DNA of 64,000 nucleotides from Sphingopyxis bauzanensis (lineage in GTDB: Bacteria; Pseudomonadota; Alphaproteobacteria; Sphingomonadales; Sphingomonadaceae), in the NCBI RefSeq assembly GCF_002205675.1, contig NZ_NISK01000001.1, forward strand, positions 181,054 to 245,053, written 5' to 3'. The translations under genes were made by a program, and so were the position numbers. Positions 9,030 to 18,083 of the stretch are shown in pieces. Within the stretch, counting starts at the first letter, position 1. Every line of letters begins with the position of its first letter. Below the pieces are notes generated by a model. It saw nothing but the letters and a program-made list of their open reading frames with translations, did no database searches and was not told the origin of the DNA.

Positions 9030-9429
9030 CACCAACGTCTGGAGCGAATTGTCGAAACCGCGTCCGGACCAGAGCGTCAATGATTTCATATCGCACCATT
9101 TCGAAGACGCTTGGCTGTCGGCCCTTGTTCTTGGGGAAGTGCGATATGGCATTGCGCGGTTGACCGATGCGGCGCGACGCGAGCGGCTCGTTATCTGGTT
9201 TGACGATCTTACGTTCCGGTTGGAGGAACGAACCCTCAACTTCGACGCCAGCGCCGCCCAGGCATATGCCCACGTCAAGGCCCGGCTTGCCGCAGCAGGG
9301 ACGCTGATTGCTGAACTCGATATGCTCATCGCCGCGCAAGCCATCGCCGCGGACATGCCACTCGTCACGCGCAACCTGTCAGACATGGGAAGAACGGGCG
9401 CCACCATCATCAATCCTTGGCAGCCCTGA
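9019..9429 (+). CDS. PIN-domain ribonuclease toxin (FitB/VapC family)
   Basis: A 136-aa PIN-domain toxin expected to cleave RNA when freed from its antitoxin. Acidic metal ligands are visible: IDTNVWSEL at the start, [12 protein letters not shown] in the middle, [14 protein letters not shown] and VTRNLSDMG near the C-terminus. The start is GTG 9019, giving VLIDTN exactly where PIN proteins begin, and it overlaps the antitoxin end in a shifted frame. The last codons (NPWQP) lie over the distal end of the duplicated carB fragment on the other strand, marking the insertion boundary. Confidence 0.9.
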   Translation: MLIDTNVWSELSKPRPDQSVNDFISHHFEDAWLSALVLGEVRYGIARLTDAARRERLVIWFDDLTFRLEERTLNFDASAAQAYAHVKARLAAAGTLIAELDMLIAAQAIAADMPLVTRNLSDMGRTGATIINPWQP

Positions 9430-9529
9430 TCGCCCGCATCCCCGAGTAGTCGAACTCGCACGCCTGACCGATAACGATCGGGCCGGCGCCGATGACGAGG
9501 ATCGATTGGATGTCGGCTCTTTTTGGCAT
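9410..9529 (-). pseudogene. Orphan 5' fragment of carB (39 codons)
   Basis: On the minus strand an ATG at 9529 opens a frame that reads like the start of CarB ([20 protein letters not shown], then the [10 protein letters not shown] block) and stops at 9410. Over the first 34 codons I count 8 base differences in 102 relative to the intact carB start; codons 10-26 are identical. It begins 9 bases after the carA stop, just where carB would start in an undisturbed carAB operon. The intact carB, 0.8 kb further on, therefore has a replacement 5' end beyond the TA pair. Confidence 0.9.
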
Positions 9530-9537
9530 CTCAGAGT

Positions 9538-10734
9538 TCACTTCAGCCCACCCACAAATTTCTCGAACAGATAGAAACTATCCTGCGGCCCCGGACTCGC
9601 CTCGGGGTGATATTGCACCGAAAACGCATTCTTCCCCGTAATCGCGATGCCGCAGTTCGATCCGTCGAACAGACTTTTGTGCGTCTCGACCACGCCGCCC
9701 GGCAGCGTCGATGCGTCAACCGCGAAGCCGTGGTTCATACTGGTGATCTCGACCACGCCGTCGCCAAAATCGCCTCCGACGCGCTGCACCGGATGGTTCG
9801 CGCCGCGATGGCCCTGATGCATCTTCACCGTCTTCGCCCCTGCGGCCAGCGCGAGCAGCTGGTGGCCGAGGCAGATGCCAAAGATCGGGACATTGCGTTC
9901 GAGCAGCCCCTTGATCACCGGCACCGCATAATCGCCCGTCGCCGCCGGATCGCCGGGGCCGTTCGACAGGAACGCCCCCGCGGGGCGCAGCGCGACGATC
10001 TCTTCGAGGCTGGTCTTGGCAGGCACCACGGTGACGCGCGCGCCGGCCTTGACCAGGTTGCGGAAAATATTGTCTTTGGCGCCGTAATCGATGGCGACGA
10101 CGTGCGGCGCGGCATCGCTCGCACGCTTGTGCTCCGACACGTCATAGCCCGAACCGAGATGCCAAACCCCGGCATCCCACGCACCCTGCCGCTCGCGGGT
10201 GACTGTCTTGGCGAGGTCCATGCCCTCCAGCCCCGGCCAGCCCTGCGCCAGCATCAACAGCTTATCGAGGTCGAACTTGCCCTCGCGGCTGTGCGCGACG
10301 ACGCCGGTCGGCGCACCCCCATCGCGGATGCGGCGGGTCAGCGCGCGGGTGTCGATGCCGGCGAGCCCGATCAGTCCCTGCGCCGCCATCCATTCGGGCA
10401 AGGTCTGGACGCTGCGGAAATTGCTGGGCGCGGTCGGCAGCTCGCGGGTGATGCACCCGATCGCGGCGCGCTTGTCGCGCTCCATATCGTCGGGGTTCGC
10501 GCCGACATTGCCGATGTGCGGAAAGGTGAAGGTGATGATCTGGCCCGCATAGCTCGGATCGGTCAGGATTTCCTGATAGCCGGTCATCGCGGTGTTGAAA
10601 CAAATCTCGCCCACACCCGCGCCGCTCGCGCCATAACCGACGCCCCACAGGACGGTGCCGTCGGCAAGAACGAGGACGCCGGTCGCGCCCGCAGGCGGGG
10701 TTTCAGGCGCGGCAGAGGGGTTGGCAGGTGCCAT
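9538..10734 (-). CDS. carA: Carbamoyl-phosphate synthase small subunit (glutaminase)
   Basis: A 398-aa glutamine amidotransferase subunit that feeds ammonia to CarB. The N-terminal CPSase_sm domain contains [10 protein letters not shown] and [21 protein letters not shown]; the C-terminal class I amidotransferase domain carries the nucleophile in GICLGHQ and the His/Glu pair in [13 protein letters not shown]. It would normally be followed at once by carB; here it is followed by an orphan carB start and an opposing TA pair. Length is normal for the family. Confidence 0.97.
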   Translation of the reverse strand: MAPANPSAAPETPPAGATGVLVLADGTVLWGVGYGASGAGVGEICFNTAMTGYQEILTDPSYAGQIITFTFPHIGNVGANPDDMERDKRAAIGCITRELPTAPSNFRSVQTLPEWMAAQGLIGLAGIDTRALTRRIRDGGAPTGVVAHSREGKFDLDKLLMLAQGWPGLEGMDLAKTVTRERQGAWDAGVWHLGSGYDVSEHKRASDAAPHVVAIDYGAKDNIFRNLVKAGARVTVVPAKTSLEEIVALRPAGAFLSNGPGDPAATGDYAVPVIKGLLERNVPIFGICLGHQLLALAAGAKTVKMHQGHRGANHPVQRVGGDFGDGVVEITSMNHGFAVDASTLPGGVVETHKSLFDGSNCGIAITGKNAFSVQYHPEASPGPQDSFYLFEKFVGGLK

Positions 10735-10865
10735 TCAACATGCTCCGGACGGGGGGCTAAACGGCCGATCAAGTAGGCAGCAAAAAAGTGATTCACAAGC
10801 TATCGAATTTGGAATCTTGGCGCTAGAGAGGGCCTTTCCGAAATTTGCAGCGCATGGGGACACGT

Positions 10866-11318
10866 ATGATTCGTGATGACATCAAGGCTGCGCAGGTCGC
10901 TGCGATGAAAGCCGGCGACAAGGCGCGGCTCGGCACCATCCGGCTGATGCTGGCCAAGATCAAGGACAAGGACATCGAACTGCGCACCGGCACCGCGCCG
11001 GCCGACGACGATGTGCTGGTCACCGACGTGCTGCAGAAAATGGTCAAGCAGCGCCGCGAGTCGATTGCCATGTACGAACAGGGCGGGCGGCAGGAACTGG
11101 CCGATATCGAGGCGGCCGAGGTCGTCGTGATCGAGGATTTCCTGCCCGCTCAGCTGAGCGACGATGAGGCGCAGGCGGCGATCAAGGCGATTGCGGCGGA
11201 GCTGGGCGCGGAGAGCCTGAGGGATATGGGCAAGGTGATGGCGGCGGTGAAGGAACGCCATGGGTCCGAGCTGGATATGAGCAAGGCGAGCGGGTGGGTG
11301 AAGGCGGCTTTGTCCTGA
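10866..11318 (+). CDS. GatB/YqeY domain protein
   Basis: A 150-aa YqeY-type protein (MIRDDIKAAQVAAMKAGDKA, then RLGTIRLMLAKIKDKDIELR), the helical domain also found at the end of GatB and thought to bind tRNA. Its cellular role is not firmly known. GGGGA (10856-10860) lies 5 bases upstream of ATG 10866. It is divergent from carA and directly upstream of dnaG, the usual alphaproteobacterial yqeY-dnaG-rpoD order. The 55-base gap to dnaG holds a GC-rich hairpin (CCCGCC/GGGCGGG) without a T-run. Confidence 0.92.
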   Translation: MIRDDIKAAQVAAMKAGDKARLGTIRLMLAKIKDKDIELRTGTAPADDDVLVTDVLQKMVKQRRESIAMYEQGGRQELADIEAAEVVVIEDFLPAQLSDDEAQAAIKAIAAELGAESLRDMGKVMAAVKERHGSELDMSKASGWVKAALS

Positions 11319-11373
11319 GACACACCCCTCCCGCCTGCTTGCGGGCGGGTGCCGGTAGAGGCATATCGAGGAT

Positions 11374-14196
11374 ATGACCCTCACCCCGCAATGGCTGGAC
11401 GAATTACGATCGCGCGTCACGCTGTCGACCCTCATCGGGCGGACGGTGAAGGTCACCCGCGCGGGGCGCGAGTACAAGGCCTGCTGCCCCTTCCATAACG
11501 AGAAGACCCCCAGCTTCACGATCAACGACGAGAAGGGGTTCTACCACTGCCTGGCCCCGGAAACCTTGGTCATCACCGAAAACGGTCGAGCGCCGATCGC
11601 GGATCTTTCTGGCAAAACCGTCCGGATCCTGTCGCGTGGCGGCGAATGGATTGAGGCGCCATTCAAATCCTACGGCGAACAGCGGCTCTGGAAAATCAGC
11701 CTCTCGCGAAATGGCGTCGCCAAGGAAATCCATGCCACATCCGGTCACCGCTGGTTCGTGCATGATCGGGCTCGGACCTATACGACCGACGAACTGCGCC
11801 CCGGCCACGCGCTTGAATCGGTCTTGCCGTCACCACGGTCCGATTGGTCGCTCGATCCCGAAGGCGTCCGACATGGCATCGTTTTCAGCGACGGCAGCAT
11901 GGACAAAGGCGCATTTGGTACGTTGAACCTGCACGGCGAAAGGGATGCCCAACTGCGCCACTGGTTTCCCGACCAAGAACATCATGCCCAGAAACGTAAG
12001 GGCGGTGGGCTTTATCTGCGGATCTACGGCGGGCGCGCGTTCTCCCATATGAAGCAATTGCCCGGAAACGACCGCCCACCCGCCTACCTGCTCGGCTTTC
12101 TTGCCGGGTATCTGGCCGCCGACGGCCATGTGGCAAAAGACGGAACCGTGATCCTAAATTCGGCAAGCGCCGAGAATCTCGAGGCCGTCCGCGACGTTGC
12201 GACGAAGCTGGGTATTGCAACCTATGGGCGCACCACCCTGATGCGCAAAGGCTATGCCAACGAGCCGAGCGCGCTGCATCGAATCCACTTCGTGGCCTCG
12301 ACGCTGTCAGAAAATCTCTTTCTGCTGCCAACCGCGCGCGAACGTTTTGCAACGCAAACGAAGAAGTTCGATCGCCTGCGCTGGGTCGTCCGGTCGGTGG
12401 AACCCAGCAATCGGATCGAAACCGTCTATTGTGCCGAAGTCCCGCGCCATCACGCTTTCGCGCTCGACGACAATATTCTGACCGGCAATTGCTTCGGTTG
12501 CAGCGCGCATGGCGATGCGATTCGCTGGATGACCGACCAGCGCGGGCTGTCGTTCATGGATGCAGTCAAGGAGCTCGCCGCCGAGGCGGGGATGGAGGTT
12601 CCCGCCGCCGATCCGCGCGCCGCGAAAAAAGCCGAAGAGGCGGCGAGCCTGCGCGATGTTGTGCAGGCCGCGGCCGACTGGTTCACCCAGCAGCTCGACA
12701 GCAGCAACGGCGCCCCGGCGCGCGACTATCTGGCGAAGCGCGGCATATCCGACCCGACGCAGCGCGCCTTTGGTTTCGGGCTCGCGCCTGACAGCCGCAG
12801 CGCGCTGAAGGAAGCCCTCAAGAAATTCCCGACCGCGATGCTCGTCGAATCGGGGATGCTGATCGCGGTCGACGACAAAGAGCCTTACGACCGCTTCCGC
12901 GGCCGGCTGATGATCCCGATCCGCGATGCGCGCGGGCGCGTGATTGCGTTCGGCGGCCGCATCCTGGGTGATGGTGAGCCCAAATATCTGAACTCGCCCG
13001 ACACGCCGCTCTTCGACAAGGGGCGCGTCCTTTACAATATCGATAAGGCCAGCCCGGCTTCGCGGCAGACAAACCGGATCATCGTCGTCGAAGGCTATAT
13101 GGACGTCATCGCGCTCGCCGAGGCGGGGATCGCCGATGCGGTCGCGCCTCTCGGTACCGCGCTGACCGAGGCGCAGCTCGGGCTGATCTGGCGGATGGTG
13201 CCGGTGCCGGTGCTGTGTTTCGACGGCGATGCGGCGGGGCAGAAGGCGGCGATGCGCGCCGCGATGCGCGCACTGCCGCTGCTGCGTCCGGGCTTCAGCC
13301 TTGCTTTCGCGATCCTCCCACCCGGGCAGGATCCAGACGACATCGTCCGCGCCCGCGGCGCCGACGGCTTCACTGCGCTACTCGACGAAGCCCAGCCACT
13401 GGTCGAGCGCCTGTGGGCGCATGAGATCGCGGCGGGGCCGCTGGCGACGCCCGAGGAGCGCGCCGCGCTCAAGACCCGGCTGCTCGCCCATGCCGACGCG
13501 ATCGAGGATGCCGATGTGCGCCACCATTATCGCGAGGCCTTTCGCGAGCGGCTCGACACGCTGTTCGCGCGCAAACAGCCCGAGCGGACCCCTCGCGTGC
13601 CCTGGGCGCCGCAACCGCAGCGCGGCGGCAATCGCCGCTTCGGTCCCGACCCCCGGCTCCAGCCACCGGTCGATGAAGCACGATCGATCGGCAAGATCGG
13701 CATCGGCGGCCATTATGCGGCGGCGTTGATCGCCGGATTGCTTCGTTATCCCGCGGCGATCCGGCGCCACGAAGAGGCACTCACGCGGCTCGCGGTCGCC
13801 GATTCCAGCGACGCCGAACTGCTCCGCGTCATGCTTGACAGCGCGAGCGGCGACGAAGGGCTTGATTGCGAGGGGTTGCTTGCCATATTGGAGCCAATGA
13901 AAGTGTATAATAGGGCGACGACATTGCTCAGAGCCGACGGAATGCACTTCTCGTTCAATCGCAGGCTTGACGGCGAAGAGGTTGATGCAGCGCGGGAAAC
14001 CGCGCTTCGCGACCTGGATGAATATATCGGCGTGCTGGTGACCCAGCCGGAAATTCGCACCCGGCTTGCCGAAGCCACCGCGGATTACATGCGCACGATG
14101 GACGACGAAGGCCATGCGCGGCAGCAAAAGCTGCGCGCGATGGACGAGGAATTGACCCGCCGCCTGGCCGCGCTGTCCGACAGCAGCCCGGGCTGA
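11374..14196 (+). CDS. dnaG: DNA primase DnaG, interrupted by an intein
   Basis: A 940-aa precursor. Residues 1-58 plus 373 onward form a normal 626-aa primase that makes RNA primers for replication. The N-terminal zinc-binding domain starts with [11 protein letters not shown]. The TOPRIM core has [17 protein letters not shown] and [14 protein letters not shown], with [20 protein letters not shown] before it. A C-terminal DnaB-interaction domain follows. Residues 59-372 are an in-frame intein (separate entry) that splits GFYH from [13 protein letters not shown], the second half of the zinc finger. No stop or frameshift is present, so an active primase requires splicing. It is followed after 31 bases by rpoD. 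Confidence 0.97.
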   Translation: MTLTPQWLDELRSRVTLSTLIGRTVKVTRAGREYKACCPFHNEKTPSFTINDEKGFYHCLAPETLVITENGRAPIADLSGKTVRILSRGGEWIEAPFKSYGEQRLWKISLSRNGVAKEIHATSGHRWFVHDRARTYTTDELRPGHALESVLPSPRSDWSLDPEGVRHGIVFSDGSMDKGAFGTLNLHGERDAQLRHWFPDQEHHAQKRKGGGLYLRIYGGRAFSHMKQLPGNDRPPAYLLGFLAGYLAADGHVAKDGTVILNSASAENLEAVRDVATKLGIATYGRTTLMRKGYANEPSALHRIHFVASTLSENLFLLPTARERFATQTKKFDRLRWVVRSVEPSNRIETVYCAEVPRHHAFALDDNILTGNCFGCSAHGDAIRWMTDQRGLSFMDAVKELAAEAGMEVPAADPRAAKKAEEAASLRDVVQAAADWFTQQLDSSNGAPARDYLAKRGISDPTQRAFGFGLAPDSRSALKEALKKFPTAMLVESGMLIAVDDKEPYDRFRGRLMIPIRDARGRVIAFGGRILGDGEPKYLNSPDTPLFDKGRVLYNIDKASPASRQTNRIIVVEGYMDVIALAEAGIADAVAPLGTALTEAQLGLIWRMVPVPVLCFDGDAAGQKAAMRAAMRALPLLRPGFSLAFAILPPGQDPDDIVRARGADGFTALLDEAQPLVERLWAHEIAAGPLATPEERAALKTRLLAHADAIEDADVRHHYREAFRERLDTLFARKQPERTPRVPWAPQPQRGGNRRFGPDPRLQPPVDEARSIGKIGIGGHYAAALIAGLLRYPAAIRRHEEALTRLAVADSSDAELLRVMLDSASGDEGLDCEGLLAILEPMKVYNRATTLLRADGMHFSFNRRLDGEEVDAARETALRDLDEYIGVLVTQPEIRTRLAEATADYMRTMDDEGHARQQKLRAMDEELTRRLAALSDSSPG
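11548..12489 (+). mobile_element. Intein with LAGLIDADG-like homing endonuclease in DnaG
   Basis: A 314-aa insertion, precursor residues 59-372. Block A is [10 protein letters not shown] with Cys59 as nucleophile; block B is [10 protein letters not shown] (T122, H125). The endonuclease part has two DOD motifs, [10 protein letters not shown] and [14 protein letters not shown] (acidic D173 and D250). Block F is [14 protein letters not shown] and block G is ILTGN, followed by extein Cys373. The residue before the terminal Asn is Gly rather than the common His, as in many phage-type inteins. Removal restores [13 protein letters not shown] exactly. Base 12121-12180 has 33 G+C of 60, below the flanking gene, consistent with horizontal arrival. 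Confidence 0.95.
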
Positions 14197-14227
14197 CCCA
14201 CTGATTGCCCCTTTGGCAGGAACAAAT

Positions 14228-16249
14228 ATGGCCACCAAGAACACCGAAACCGAAACCGACACCGACGGCCCGCTGATCGACCTGAACGAGGCCGACGTCA
14301 AAAAGCTGATCGCGCGCGGCAAGAAGCGCGGGTATTTGACCTATGACGAGCTGAACGCGGCGCTGCCGCAGGACGAAATGTCGTCCGAGCAGATCGAGGA
14401 CATCATGTCGGCGATTTCCGACATGGGCATCAACATCGTCGAAAGCGACGAGGATGTGCAGGAAGAGGCCGACGCCGAACCCGACGACGAAGTCGATGTC
14501 AGCGCCGGTACCGGTTCGGTGTCGAACCCGGCAATCGAAAAGAAGAAGGAAACGGTCGATCGCACCGACGATCCCGTTCGCATGTACCTGCGCGAAATGG
14601 GCGCGGTCGAGCTGCTGTCGCGCGAAGGCGAAATCGCGATTGCCAAGCGCATCGAGGCCGGCCGCGACACGATGATCCTGGGGCTGTGCGAAAGCCCGCT
14701 GACCTTCAACGCGATCATCGACTGGTCGACCGCGCTGAACAATGGTGACATGCAGCTGCGCGAGATCGTCGATCTCGAAGCGATGCTGTCGAAAGACCCC
14801 GCGCCCGAAAATCTGGAAGAAGAAGGCGCCGAAGACAACGGCGAGATCAGCGAAAAGACTGCCGGCGTTTCGTTCAAGGACGAGGACGAGGTTGAGGAAG
14901 AACCTGCTGCTGAAAGCGACGACGAGGACGGCGAAAGCTCGTCGGGCAAGCGCGAGACGTTCGACGAGGACGAGGAAGACAATACGCTCAGCCTCGCGGC
15001 AATGGAAGAATTGCTCAAGCCCGACGCGCTCGAGAAATTCGCCAACATCACCAAAAGCTTCAAAGCCTTTTCGAAACTGCAGGAAACGCGGCTCGACGCG
15101 CTGTCGACCGCGGGCGAATTCCCCGCGGTGTCGGAAAAGAAATATCACAAGCTGCGCGAGGAGCTCACCGCGCAGGTCGAGAGCGTGCAGTTTCACAACA
15201 CCAAGATCGAATATCTGGTCGACCAGCTGTACAGCTATAACCGTCGCCTGACTGCGCTCGGCGGTCAGATGCTGCGTCTTGCCGAACGCCACAAGGTGCC
15301 GCGCAAGGCGTTCCTCGACAATTATGTCGGGCGCGAGCTGGAAGAGAATTGGATCGAGAGCGTCAGCGGTCTCGACAAGAAATGGGCCGCCTTCGCCGAG
15401 AACGAAGCCGGCGCGGTCGACCGTATCCGCATCGAGATTTCAGAAATCGCGCAAGCCGCAGGCATGAGCCTGACCGAATTCCGCCGCGTCGTGAACATGG
15501 TCCAGAAAGGCGAGCGCGAAGCGCGGATCGCCAAGAAGGAAATGGTTGAAGCGAACCTGCGCCTGGTGATCTCGATCGCCAAGAAATACACCAACCGCGG
15601 CCTGCAGTTCCTGGATCTTATCCAGGAAGGCAATATCGGCCTGATGAAGGCGGTCGATAAATTCGAATATCGCCGCGGTTACAAGTTCAGCACCTATGCG
15701 ACCTGGTGGATCCGTCAGGCGATCACCCGCTCGATCGCCGATCAGGCACGCACGATCCGCATCCCGGTCCATATGATCGAGACGATCAACAAGCTGGTCC
15801 GCTGCAGCCGCCAGTTCCTGCATGAAAGCGGCCGCGAGCCGACCCCCGAGGAAATGGCCGAGCGCCTGTCGATGCCGCTCGAAAAGGTCCGCAAGGTGAT
15901 GAAGATCGCCAAGGAGCCGATCTCCCTCGAAACGCCGATCGGCGACGAGGAAGATTCGCATCTGGGCGATTTCATCGAGGACAAGAATGCGGTCATTCCG
16001 GTCGATGCCGCGGTGCAGTCGAACCTGAAAGAAACGGTCACCCGCGTTCTCGCCTCGCTTACCCCGCGTGAGGAGCGTGTGCTGCGCATGCGCTTCGGCA
16101 TCGGGATGAACACCGACCATACGCTGGAGGAAGTCGGGCAGCAGTTCAGCGTGACGCGCGAACGCATCCGCCAGATCGAAGCAAAGGCGCTCCGGAAGCT
16201 GAAGCACCCGTCGCGGTCGCGCAAGATGCGGTCGTTCCTCGACCAGTAA
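14228..16249 (+). CDS. rpoD: RNA polymerase primary sigma factor RpoD
   Basis: A 673-aa sigma-70 factor. Region 1.1 ([20 protein letters not shown]), region 1.2 ([20 protein letters not shown]), a long acidic non-conserved region, region 2 ([39 protein letters not shown]), region 3 and region 4 ([16 protein letters not shown] then the [17 protein letters not shown] helix-turn-helix) are all visible in order. The ATG at 14228 follows AGGAA at 14217-14221; an upstream in-frame start adds five residues. It directs promoter recognition for housekeeping genes. A strong terminator follows. Confidence 0.98.
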   Translation: MATKNTETETDTDGPLIDLNEADVKKLIARGKKRGYLTYDELNAALPQDEMSSEQIEDIMSAISDMGINIVESDEDVQEEADAEPDDEVDVSAGTGSVSNPAIEKKKETVDRTDDPVRMYLREMGAVELLSREGEIAIAKRIEAGRDTMILGLCESPLTFNAIIDWSTALNNGDMQLREIVDLEAMLSKDPAPENLEEEGAEDNGEISEKTAGVSFKDEDEVEEEPAAESDDEDGESSSGKRETFDEDEEDNTLSLAAMEELLKPDALEKFANITKSFKAFSKLQETRLDALSTAGEFPAVSEKKYHKLREELTAQVESVQFHNTKIEYLVDQLYSYNRRLTALGGQMLRLAERHKVPRKAFLDNYVGRELEENWIESVSGLDKKWAAFAENEAGAVDRIRIEISEIAQAAGMSLTEFRRVVNMVQKGEREARIAKKEMVEANLRLVISIAKKYTNRGLQFLDLIQEGNIGLMKAVDKFEYRRGYKFSTYATWWIRQAITRSIADQARTIRIPVHMIETINKLVRCSRQFLHESGREPTPEEMAERLSMPLEKVRKVMKIAKEPISLETPIGDEEDSHLGDFIEDKNAVIPVDAAVQSNLKETVTRVLASLTPREERVLRMRFGIGMNTDHTLEEVGQQFSVTRERIRQIEAKALRKLKHPSRSRKMRSFLDQ

Positions 16250-16277
16250 GCGCGAATCGAGAGGGAAGATTTTCCAG

Positions 16278-16308
16278 GGGCGGTCCGGCAACGGGCCGCC
16301 CTTTTTTT
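16278..16308 (+). terminator. Rho-independent terminator of rpoD
   Basis: GGGCGGTCCG (16278-16287) pairs with CGGGCCGCCC (16292-16301) through one T.G wobble around a GCAA tetraloop, followed by seven T. It lies 28 bases after the rpoD stop. The remaining 260 bases before the next promoter elements hold no recognisable gene. Confidence 0.92.
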
Positions 16309-16570
16309 CGGATTTTGGTTGGTATTGAGACGTTCCCCTCCGTGGAAGGGAGGTGAGACGAGATGTCGCGTTCTGATTGTTTCCCGCCATTCGTCATCCG
16401 AACCGGCGGCTGACGCGCAGAGGGTTCCCTCCCGCAGCTCCGCGCCAATGCTGCACCGCACAAATATTTTGCCTGATCCTCTTTAAATCTTCATATTTCA
16501 ACGCCAGATAGCCGTTGTCGCGGTGCGGCGCGCTTCATCAAAGGTTCAGGCGCCACCCATCAAATGGCAA

Positions 16571-16593
16571 TCATTCCCAACCAATGGGAATGA
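16571..16593. promoter_or_regulatory. Inverted repeat, candidate enhancer site of the sigma-54 promoter
   Basis: TCATTCCCA-ACCAA-TGGGAATGA is a perfect 9-bp inverted repeat with a 5-base spacer. It is centred about 85 bases upstream of the -24 element at 16666, the usual distance for an upstream activating sequence bound by a PspF-like enhancer-binding protein. No activator gene lies next to it in this window. Confidence 0.6.
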
Positions 16594-16665
16594 GTTCACG
16601 GTCCAGAGCGGGCGGTTCAGCGCGACCGACCCCATAAAGCTCGGATATTCGGGGGATTGCTAAAA

Positions 16666-16682
16666 TTGGCACGGCCTTTGCG
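16666..16682 (+). promoter_or_regulatory. Sigma-54 (RpoN) type promoter of pspC
   Basis: TTGGCACGGCCTTTGC matches the -24/-12 consensus TTGGCACG-N4-TTGC in every defined position, with the diagnostic GG and GC doublets separated by 10 bases. The start codon of the PspC gene is 56 bases downstream. A matching upstream palindrome lies at 16571-16593. Confidence 0.8.
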
Positions 16683-16737
16683 ATGCATCCGGCATCGGCG
16701 CGGGTCAGTGCTCGCAGCCCAAGGGAAAGACAAAAAG

Positions 16738-17034
16738 ATGGAAACCGAAACCACCAACCTTTTCAACCGCCGCGATACGTTTTTCGGTATCTGCGAGGCC
16801 GTGGGCCAGGATTTTGGCTTTAACCCGCTCTGGCTGCGCCTCGCCTTTGTCGCGCCGATCTTCTTTTTCCCGGTGCAGGCTTTCATCGGCTATTTCGCCC
16901 TTGGCGGCGTCGTGCTCACCTCGCGCCTGCTCTTCCCGGTCAAAGCCAATGCAACCGCAGCCCCGGCATTGACCACGGTCGAAGGCACTGTGCAGGTCAC
17001 CGAAAAGCCTGCCGAGTTCGCACTCGCAGCTTAA
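16738..17034 (+). CDS. pspC: PspC-domain envelope-stress protein
   Basis: A 98-aa protein with a PspC domain: FNRRDTFFGICEAVGQDFGF then NPLWLRLAFVAPIFFFP and a second hydrophobic segment, i.e. two membrane helices at about 30-50 and 50-72. PspC takes part in the phage-shock response to inner-membrane damage, usually with PspA and PspB. No pspA or pspB is beside it; it is a monocistronic unit between a sigma-54-type promoter and a strong terminator. The ATG at 16738 gives the family-typical short N-terminus; upstream in-frame codons read through the promoter. Confidence 0.88.
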   Translation: METETTNLFNRRDTFFGICEAVGQDFGFNPLWLRLAFVAPIFFFPVQAFIGYFALGGVVLTSRLLFPVKANATAAPALTTVEGTVQVTEKPAEFALAA

Positions 17035-17042
17035 GCGGCACT

Positions 17043-17073
17043 GGCCGGACAATCCCTCTCCCCGGGTCCGGCC
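17043..17073. repeat. Inverted repeat after pspC
   Basis: GGCCGGAC (17043-17050) pairs with GTCCGGCC (17066-17073), a perfect 8-bp stem only 8 bases after the pspC stop. There is no T-run, so it is more likely an mRNA 3' stabilising hairpin than the terminator, which follows at 17111. Confidence 0.5.
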
Positions 17074-17110
17074 TTCCCGCGCAGATGACGTCGAACCGGC
17101 GCCATCGACA

Positions 17111-17150
17111 GGACCGGCAAGCTTCCCCCGGGGCTTGCCGGTCCTTTTGC
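17111..17150 (+). terminator. Rho-independent terminator of pspC
   Basis: GGACCGGCAAGC (17111-17122) pairs perfectly over 12 bp with GCTTGCCGGTCC (17133-17144), followed by TTTTGCGTTT. It closes the pspC transcript before the next gene. Confidence 0.9.
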
Positions 17151-17202
17151 GTTTGTCCCTGAGTGAAACAGCACCGGTACAAATCTCCGCCCGCGCATAA
17201 AC

Positions 17203-17961
17203 GTGGCGTTTACGACGTTGCCCTATGACCGACTGTTGATAGTCCACCGGCCTGGCCTCGCGGCCCGCGCCATAGGCGAGGAACAAGCGTTGAGCCAGTT
17301 GACCCAGCCCCTGCTGCAGCCGCGCGGCGTCGCCGAAATGCTCGATTCGCTGGTCGCCAGCGGCGGCACCGGCGCGCATCCGCATGTTCGCGCCGGCGCG
17401 CTGTCGAGCGGGTCGGACGCGATGCGCAACCTGGCCGACGCCGTCCATTTCCTATGTCTGCTCCACGGCCGCCACCCCGGCGTCATCGACAGCGCCGCGC
17501 GCAAAGCGGTCGATCGGGCATCGCGTCAATGGATGGAGGAAGCCGCCGACGCCTTTGTTCAGGAACGCGCCTTTCTGACCAAAATCGCTTCGGCGGTCGG
17601 CCCGGTGCCGAGCACCCAGGGACAGGCGCAATGCGAGGCCGCGGTCGCCGCGCAGCGCAAGGCGATCGATATGCTCGCCGAATCGGATCGCCATGGCTGC
17701 GCCGTCGGCGCCGCGATCGCGCTGACGCTCGACTGGCGGACGATCCGCGTTCTGCTCGACATCAGCGCGCAGCGGCTCGACTTGACCCCGCCGACCTGCA
17801 CCCTGCCCGACCTGCGCGAGACCGCGCGGCTTGCCGGGGCCGTCGCTAGCAGCCCCGCGGTCGAGCGCGCGATGACGTTCGGCGCCCAGCAGCTGATCAC
17901 CCAGCACAGCGGACTGTGGGATCTGATGGCAGCGCGCGCGGCGAGCCGCGCGATTAGCTGA
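17203..17961 (+). CDS. Hypothetical protein (unrecognised, about 250 aa)
   Basis: An open frame of 252 codons with the codon character of neighbouring genes and a soluble, mainly helical, alanine-rich product. I recognise no catalytic motif. Visible blocks are SSGSDAMRNLADAVHFLCLL followed by HGRHPGVIDSA, WMEEAADAFVQERAFLTKIA and a QCEAAVAAQRKAIDMLAESD segment. There is no signal peptide or membrane helix. The start is uncertain: GTG 17203 is the longest, with TTG 17218 and TTG 17233 as alternatives and no clear ribosome-binding site. I think it is a real sphingomonad gene of unknown role. Confidence 0.65.
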   Translation: MAFTTLPYDRLLIVHRPGLAARAIGEEQALSQLTQPLLQPRGVAEMLDSLVASGGTGAHPHVRAGALSSGSDAMRNLADAVHFLCLLHGRHPGVIDSAARKAVDRASRQWMEEAADAFVQERAFLTKIASAVGPVPSTQGQAQCEAAVAAQRKAIDMLAESDRHGCAVGAAIALTLDWRTIRVLLDISAQRLDLTPPTCTLPDLRETARLAGAVASSPAVERAMTFGAQQLITQHSGLWDLMAARAASRAIS

Positions 17962-17970
17962 ATCCAATCC

Positions 17971-17993
17971 TCCCTGTCGCGCAGCGACGGGGA
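17971..17993. repeat. Short hairpin repeat (TCCCTGTCGC type)
   Basis: TCCCTGTCGC (17971-17980) pairs with GCGACGGGGA (17984-17993) through one T.G pair around GCA. It follows the hypothetical gene directly. A related GC-rich palindrome occurs at 20569-20597. No T-run follows. Confidence 0.5.
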
Positions 17994-18083
17994 AGATCTT
18001 GCGACGCCTTCGGCTTGCACCCTCTCCCTCCCCTCGCTATGCCCGCGCTTGATTGACGTTCACGTTAAGGGAAAGACGAGCCC

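Noticed and set aside
9523..10776. A 417-codon plus-strand frame opposite carA
   Set aside because: Antisense shadow; carA on the other strand has all catalytic motifs.
11548..12489. DnaG insertion as a misassembly or gene fusion
   Set aside because: It keeps frame, starts with Cys, ends in Asn before Cys, and carries ordered intein and endonuclease motifs.
13955..15292. A 445-codon minus-strand frame across the dnaG/rpoD boundary
   Set aside because: Antisense shadow spanning two real genes; composition is not protein-like.
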